DNA from: Daedaleopsis sinensis
Lineage: Eukaryota; Basidiomycota; Agaricomycetes; Polyporales; Polyporaceae
Reading direction: 5' to 3'
Length of the DNA stretch: 64,000 nucleotides
Assembly: GCA_033807695.1 (NCBI GenBank)
Contig: CM066306.1
Location: forward strand, 1 to 64,000
Part shown: positions 58,105 to 64,000 of the stretch, one piece after another
Layout of the letters: every line of letters begins with the position of its first letter
Numbering within the stretch: the stretch's first letter is position 1
Notes under the pieces: generated by a model
What the model was told of the DNA's origin: nothing
The model's input: the letters and a program-made list of their open reading frames with translations, nothing else
Databases searched by the model: none
Position numbers and translations under genes: made by a program

Positions 58105-59409
58105 AGTGTTCGTGTAGGAGTCGTCAGGGTCGTAAGGACGTCGGAAGCAAGAACTATGTGGTTTGAGTCGGTGCAATGGCTGCGGGAAAGAAGACGGGGT
58201 GGAGATATCGAGCATGCATCACGACCAACGGAGCTGGGGGCTCGGACCAGAGTTTCGGATTGTGGGCGTGCCGGCGGCCGCTGCCGATCTAGGGTGTTGC
58301 ACGCGGCGCCAATGCATAGTTGCACCAACGCATGCTAGCCAGTAGCGAGCTGCTAGATTGTAGCTAGTCGGTCGTCAGGATCAAAACCGGCGCAACTTGG
58401 TGACTGGTCGTGCCAGCGAACCGCAGGCGACACTTTCGACCACTCGATATTGACTCGATACTCAACTCCTTGCCACCATCCTTGCCGATGGAGCGAGTTC
58501 GAGACAAGCGCATTTCGACGGCGATTATTATTGACTGTGAGCGGTGATCGTGACCAGGCTGAGGGTGTCTGCTGAGGGTGTCTGCAAATGGGTACCTGTG
58601 AGCCGCCCGACACGCCGCGCCACCACCATCGCCTGCCGGCTGCCGCATGTTGCCCATTTACGACATTCCGAGAGGGTCGGAATGAAAGTACACGAGGCGA
58701 CGGGCGAGTCAAAACATGCCAGTGTCTCGGTGTCTGGCTCGAGCCTCGGTGGGAAAGCGCATTGCCATCAACGAAATGAGTGATGGATGGTGCTCACGGC
58801 GAAGCAAGAGCTACACGTCCGTGAACCGCACCTTCCTGTTTGAGGTGCTTCAGCGACTTCGCACAGGTACTACGTAGAGGTTGAGTACCGACTTACATAC
58901 ATGACTGGTGACCGGTGCGCTTCGCTCGCGTTTCCGCACAGACGAGTCATGGAAGACACGTCCGAGCACGTACACGTGCATGCGGTCGTAGGCATGTGGT
59001 AATACGCATGCTCGCCCCACTACCGCTGCCTTCGTTTAGCGTGGATTGGATTAGAGCCTGAGCGTTCGCCCAGGGTGTCGACGTCGGTTAGTGCAAGATT
59101 CTACACAACTGAGAGAACGTAGAATATGTCGCTGAAGGACGAGGGGTCCGAATGAACCGTAGCAACGTGGGCTGCTGACAGCCTGTTGTAGATATCTGAT
59201 ACGTCCACAGGTCAGTCGATGAAAGCAATGTGTGCCTAGCACTGCCGTAAAGTTCTTGCTCACCTCTCGCAGGGGGGGCACCATGGACACAGGGATCTGG
59301 GATCTGAGATGGTGTGCTAGAAGTTGAGAAGTGCGAATGGGAAGATTACATCTACGAGGAGGGAAGATCGGGGGCAAATATCTCGAGTGGCCGTGATATC
59401 TTCCCTGGA
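58105..59409. other. Intergenic, nothing certain
   Basis: 1.3 kb upstream of the monooxygenase and downstream of QRI7. It presumably holds the monooxygenase promoter and the QRI7 3' end. Frames such as minus 58712-58353 lack support. Confidence 0.45.
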
Positions 59410-59759
59410 TGCGCCATTTTCGCCGTGTAGCTTCGAAGTGGGGTGTTCACGCGCAGAGGTGTGTGTGCAAGACAGCGAGCAGTGAGAACGGACGGAGCGC
59501 CGACCCGCTCGAACGAGGCCGCGAGATGCTGCGGGTCGCAAGCCGGGTACAGCGAAGGCACGCGCATCGACGTTTCCAGCTACACAAACAAAGCTGCGTG
59601 TCAGCCGCGTCCACGGCAGGACCACAAGCTGGCTCACCTCAAACTACAGACGTAACGAGCGCGTCGACCGTCCGAAGATGAAGCCCACATACACGCAAGA
59701 AAATGCCTGGCAGGAAGGGTGATATCATCATTAGACGAGTCGTAGCGTACTTGGAAAGA
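59410..59759. repeat. QRI7 3' flank, source of duplicated segments
   Basis: Related sequence recurs at 38395-38765, 38780-39084 and 44075-44440, each time in the same position and orientation relative to QRI7 sequence. A landmark is GCGCCATTTTCGCCRYGYAG at its left end (present here and at 44075). Confidence 0.75.
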
Positions 59760-61615
59760 TCAGCCGTCGTCCTGGTCGGACGCCGACGGAGGCCCGTCGC
59801 CCTCTAGCTCCTCGAGACTCCACCGCGGCCTGCTCTCGATCGCGCACTCGTCCGTATCTCCTGCGAGGAACCGGTCCATCGACGCCCACGCAATCATCGC
59901 CGCGTTGTCTGCAGGGCAGTCTCGTCAGGATCGCGTACCCCAGGCAGAGCAGAGACAATCGCGCACCTGTGCACAGCCGCGGCGGCGGGAAAACAAGCGA
60001 GACGTGCTCCTCCGGGCTCTCCTCGTCCAGACACGCGCGCAACCTATCCCTCCGCCGTCCACTGTCAGCTCAGCTCCGCTCGTGACGCCACACAGACACG
60101 CACCTCTCGCGCAAGAACGAGTTGCTCGCGACGCCCCCGCTGACGACGACACTCCGCACGACGACGTCCTCGCGCGCGCAGAGCTTGAGGCCAAGCGCGA
60201 GCTTCTCCTCGAGCTGCGCGACCGCCGCGCGCTGGAAGCTGCGCGCGAGCCCGAGGTGCGTGCGCGCGTCGAGCGTGCCGCGGCGCGCGTCCAGGAAGCG
60301 CTCGACGGTCGAGTGCAGGCCGGTGTACGAGAACGCGAGCCGGCCGCGCATGGGCCGCGGCATCAGCACCTCGGGCACGTCGCCCTCCTCGTCGGCCGCG
60401 GTAGCGTCGTTGGAAGACGCGCAGAAGTACTCGAGGGCCGCGCCGGGGGCGCGGTTTGCGTAGGGGATGCGGAGGAGCTTGGCGACTTTGTCGAAGGCGT
60501 TCCCGATGCTCTCGTCGAGCGTCGTGGCGAGGATGCGGAAGGCGGTGCGGGAGGTGGCGAGTAGGAGGAGGGTGTGGCCGCCCGAGACGAGGAGAGTGAG
60601 GAACGGAAAGGCGGGGGCGGAGTCGGGTGGGGAGGTTAGGAAGGGCGTGAGGGCGTGGGCTTGCTGGAGAAGATATAAGTTAGTGTTGCGATCAGAAAGA
60701 AGGGAGATGTTCGAGACGGACAAGGAGTCAAGGCGAGGGGGAGTTTGCCATTGTCGAACGACGTTCATAGCCACACGCTCGGACGTGCGAGTGCGAGCCT
60801 CCTGTCTACGTCCCCCGGAGGCATAAATGCACAGTCCTCACGACGCTGTACCGTAGCATAGAGAGTTCGCCGTCGCCGTAACCGTCTCGTCGCCGTGCGC
60901 GTCCGACATGTCCAGTTCCGACATGTCCAGTCAAAGGTCTTCCTAAACCTGGACCGGAGTGAAACATGGCTGTAACACATAGGTCGCGAGACCGAGGAGC
61001 GGACATGGACGAAACGTTTGGACGGCTGGTAGAGACGAAATACTCACCATGTGATGAACTCCGACAAGAGGCTTGTTCGTGGCCGCAGCAAGAGTGCGAG
61101 CGGCGTTGCCGCATACGCTCAAACACCCGGGTATGCCTGGATGGCAGAGATGAGAGGACAGCCGGATGAGGATGTATGGATACGCACCTGGTCCCCTCGT
61201 GAACGCAATCCCGTCGATGTCCTCTAGCGTAACTTTAGCCTCGCTGAGTGCCCTCCGGACTGCTCCTGGCTACGCCGTGTCGCGAAAGTGAGTGTGTGTA
61301 TGCACGCATTTCTATAGCGTTACACTTGCCATGTTACGTTGGTGAGCGTGCAGCGCGACGAACGGGTGGATCCCGCCATATTCCTCCACGCTGGGACGAG
61401 GTCAGAGTCGAAAGAGAGCGAGGATGACGGCGCACTCACAATGCCTGCTGGTTGACGACGACGTTCGAGAGTATTTGTCTATCCGAGGTGACGACCGCGG
61501 CGCAGGTGTCGTCCGCCGAGGACTCGAGCGCGAGGACAGTGAAGGCGCGAACGCGAGCGGGAAGAGTTGCGAGCCGTCTGGAGAAGAACGGGCGAAGGGC
61601 GGGGGCATGCAGCAT
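59760..61615 (-). CDS. QRI7: Mitochondrial tRNA threonylcarbamoyladenosine transferase, 397 aa
   Basis: Seven exons (61615-61440, 61390-61330, 61269-61188, 61136-61048, 60663-60104, 60043-59967, 59908-59760) close to 398 codons, close to yeast Qri7. The N-terminus (MLHAPALRPFFSRRL) is basic and amphipathic, as in mitochondrial presequences. TsaD/Kae1/Qri7 signatures follow: LALESSADDTCAAVV (from about 29), AFTRGPG, the metal-binding HHMQAH (about 134-139, spanning an intron), VSGGHTLLLL (about 163), LDESIGNAFDKVAKLL (about 186), SYTGLHSTVE, VVSGGVASNSFLR and CTDNAAMIAW near the end. It transfers threonylcarbamoyl to A37 of ANN-decoding mitochondrial tRNAs. The second intron uses a GC donor (ATG-GCAAGT), and the fourth is unusually long (384 nt) for this genome. 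It is transcribed divergently from the Bit61 gene; two decayed copies lie at 39-45 kb. Confidence 0.95.
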
Positions 61616-61809
61616 GAGCGTCCACAGCAAGAAGGCGAAGAACGCTATCGACCGGAAGCGGCGATAGCGGCCAGCACGCCTCGTTGCGTCCGCGAGTTCG
61701 ACGTCGTCTTGAACGACCAGCTCGGCGTCCTGGACGTCGTCCACAACGCGCTCGCCGACGAGGGACTCGACCTCTCGGAGATCTGCGGAGATACCCACGA
61801 GGGCGCATC
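61616..61809. promoter_or_regulatory. Short divergent promoter between QRI7 and Bit61
   Basis: Only 194 bp separate the two start codons, so both promoters must overlap or lie in the opposite 5' ends. The duplicated version of this region is where the TIR transposon inserted. Confidence 0.6.
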
Positions 61810-64000
61810 ATGGCGGGCCGCTCCGCCCACGTCCGAGTCCGTCGCCACCGATCGTCCTCACACGGCGACGGCCCTCGGACCCCGTTCGACACCGACTCTT
61901 TCTTCTTCCGCGCGTCCACTCCCCCGCTCCTCTCCAGCTCGCCGCCCGACGACCCCTGCGCGCCCTGGCCGACGCTCTCGATCTCAGCGACGGAACAACC
62001 CCACAAGCGCCTCGGCTTTCTCGACATGCTGCACTCCCACTCCAACCCGCCTCCACAGACTCTGGCCCAGCGAGCGGGCACGTCCCCGCTCCAAATCCCG
62101 ACCAGCCTCCTCCCTTCCCGATCCCATACTCGCGGCGACTCTGGGCTGAACGCACCCCACTCGCCGGTCTCTCCTGCGTCCATGGCTACCCCTGCTGCTC
62201 AGCTCAGCAAGGGCCATACCTCTCCGTCCAAGGTGCGTACTCCGCTCGTGTTTTCTGTGCGCATATACACACATGCAAGAGGTCGGAACCTTTCGTTCGC
62301 GGCCCACGAAAGTTTCGTCATCCCCTTGGATTACGGCTGTATACACATCTCCGAGTCTAACAACCGGCTTTTCGTCTACCTCTTCGCGATGAGCAAGAGG
62401 TCGGAACCTTTCGTTCGCGACCGACGAAAGTTTCGTCATCCCCTTGGATTACGGCTGTATACACATCTAAGGACCGGCTTTTCGTGTACCTGCGATGAGC
62501 CGGTCCGTGGACGTGGCCTGGTCATTTTCACAGCAAGAAAGCTGTACTTCGTTGGATAACCCTTGCAGACAGATGTCGAACATCGATTGCCTCGCACACT
62601 GTCCTCTCCGGTGTTCTTTAACAACGCCGGTGAGGTACTCTCGCCATCTTCACAAAAGCGTCGCTTGCGAGACCCGTAAGTAGTCTTTGAGACAAGTTGA
62701 TGACATACATCCTCTCGTCTGCTCGCGCCCCCTGGCGTACAGAACCATGTTCAGTCGACATCGCCTAGTCTGGATATCATCGTTACGAGGACCGGGGTAT
62801 CTGCGTGAGCTTGACTGAATGTCGGACATGTATGCAGGCCACTTGTCGTGACCCCTGCGTCCCGTGGGCGATTTGAGAAGCGTCTCTCATGACAGATATC
62901 TCACAGCCCGCGGGCCGCAGCCTGCAATCTAGAAAGACAGTTTGGAGATTCAGCGGACGCCATCGACACTTGCTCTGAAAGTGAACAAGAGGACGTCTGG
63001 ACTACAAGGACGTTGCAAATACAACCGTTAATCGTCTCACTGTGGTGTTCTCTCTCTCCCGCCCATGCTTCTTTTCCCTCGCTTGCTCGCGCTCGCGTCC
63101 TAGTACTGACCCGCAATCTCCGTCCATCAGGCATCGTCGACGAGAACTTATGATTCAAAGCTCGTTTCCCGCGAGATGCACCGCCTCGGCAATCTTGCCC
63201 ACCTTTCCTCTCTCGCCCCCTCCCTTTCTACCCCGCAGTCCTCCAGCTCCCTCAACATGGCCCCCGCCTCCGCCCCCAGCATCAGCTCGACCATGTCCGG
63301 GAGCGAGAACCCGTGGCAGTCGCTGCACGTCCTCGTCCTCCCGCTCTTCAACGGCGAGCAACTTCGGTACCCGATGTCAGTGTCCGCGACACCTAACGTC
63401 ATTTGTTGTCACTAACCGAATCGTTCAGCGAAGAGCTCAACCAGCTCGTCAAAAGGCACATCTCGACCGCCGTATCCGCTGCGCCAGGCAAGGCCGTCGG
63501 GACGCTTGAACACGACACCCTCGACCTCATCGCCAACGGCATGGTCACGCTCAACTCGAAACTCGCGGGCGTGGAGGACGACAAGCTGCTCGCACGCGTT
63601 GTGGAGTTGTGGACATTCTTCTGGGGCCAGGTGCTACCGTATCTCGAAGGAGTGAGTGCTCGTCCTTATCCATCCATCCGCCACCCACCCATACCCGTCC
63701 TCGCAAGTCCCTCCTCCCCCTGCAAACAGACCCGATCCTATCCGCACTCCACCGCGTTCCCAAGCGGCCATCGTCGCCAACCGCAAAGTCCGGCGGGAGC
63801 GCAACGATGCTCGCACAAGCCACGACAATCGACGTCCGCGCGCTCGCACTGGTCTCCTTCCGCGACCGCGTCGTCCTGCCGCTCTTCCCCCGCCTCTACG
63901 CGCGCCTCACGATGCCCAAGGACGAGAACGTCGTCGGGCCCGAGTCGCAGCAAGCTCGCCTGCAACAAATGTGCGTCCTTCTATCTCCCTCCTCTGACTC
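61810..64000 (+). CDS. HbrB/Bit61-family TORC2 subunit (3' end beyond window)
   Basis: Exons 61810-62232, 63131-63375, 63429-63651 and 63708-63970 join in frame; the next intron starts at 63971 and the gene leaves the window. The first ~140 residues are Ser/Pro-rich with SPSK at the end. After an 898-nt first intron the conserved domain follows: SREMHRLGNLAHL, SLHVLVLPLFNGEQLRYPIE (the family hallmark before EELNQLVKRHI), ELWTFFWGQVLPYLEG, and DVRALALVSFRDRVVLPLFP. HbrB/Bit61/PRR5-like proteins are accessory subunits of TOR complex 2 at the plasma membrane. The remaining C-terminal part is not visible. The 5' end of the gene is partly copied at 43783-44060. Confidence 0.9.
62279..62505. repeat. 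Direct repeat (118-bp spacing) inside the Bit61 first intron
   Basis: GAGGTCGGAACCTTTCGTTC begins two copies at about 62279 and 62397; they share GACGAAAGTTTCGTCATCCC-like sequence and the tail ending CCGGCTTTTCGT. Each copy also contains an inverted CTTTCGT...ACGAAAG pair. Confidence 0.85.

Noticed and set aside
60664..61047. An extra exon in the 384-nt QRI7 intron
   Set aside because: The flanking exons join directly to the conserved HHMQAH motif, leaving no room for an insertion.
1..64000. tRNA or rRNA genes, CRISPR arrays, bacterial-type operons
   Set aside because: No cloverleaf-like or rRNA sequence was noticed on reading, repeats lack the spacer structure of CRISPR, and the genes are spliced eukaryotic genes.

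Overview
The window is the left end of a fungal chromosome, most likely of a basidiomycete of the Agaricomycetes type. It opens with 25 exact CCCTAA repeats, the genes carry many 40-90 nt introns with GT/GC...AG ends, and the gene content fits such a fungus: a telomere-linked RecQ helicase, a Ty1/copia element, a fungal FAD monooxygenase, QRI7 and an HbrB/Bit61 TORC2 subunit. No tool was run. All splice models were built by hand and accepted when frames and phases closed over the whole gene.

Layout. 1-6300: telomere, then layered subtelomeric repeats (degenerate telomere-associated repeats, ~225-bp and ~420-bp tandem units, a 1.16-kb unit, a 70-bp minisatellite). 7-18 kb: poorly conserved genes and decayed, locally duplicated exon-like DNA, including a 420-aa gene (11558-12920) whose C-terminus matches the C-terminus of the RecQ-like helicase next door. 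18-30 kb: the core of interest. A 1690-aa C2H2/OrsD-like/RecQ helicase on the minus strand stands head-to-head with a complete PIF1-family helicase on the plus strand, followed co-directionally by two intron-rich genes whose products look like OB-fold single-strand-DNA-binding proteins (inference). 30.6-37.1 kb: an intact, apparently very young Ty1/copia retrotransposon with same-length LTRs, 5-bp target duplication GTCGG and a half-tRNA-iMet primer site.

38.4-45.3 kb: a tandem array of decayed copies of the QRI7 region. One copy is split by a 2.88-kb non-autonomous DNA transposon with 23-bp perfect terminal inverted repeats and a 4-bp target duplication (ACCA). 45-50.9 kb: mostly non-coding, with a copia remnant. 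50.93-55.46 kb: a second, internal block of degenerate telomere repeats followed by the same 1.16-kb subtelomeric units seen at the tip, in the same orientation. This suggests a former chromosome end onto which the distal ~51 kb was later added. 56-64 kb: ordinary core genes, namely an FAD monooxygenase (483 aa), intact QRI7 (397 aa) and, divergently from it, HbrB/Bit61, which runs off the window.

The genes that may work together are the helicase and OB-fold group at 18-30 kb (unwinding, displacement and single-strand protection are what telomere or replicon maintenance needs). That they form one system is a hypothesis from proximity and domain content only.
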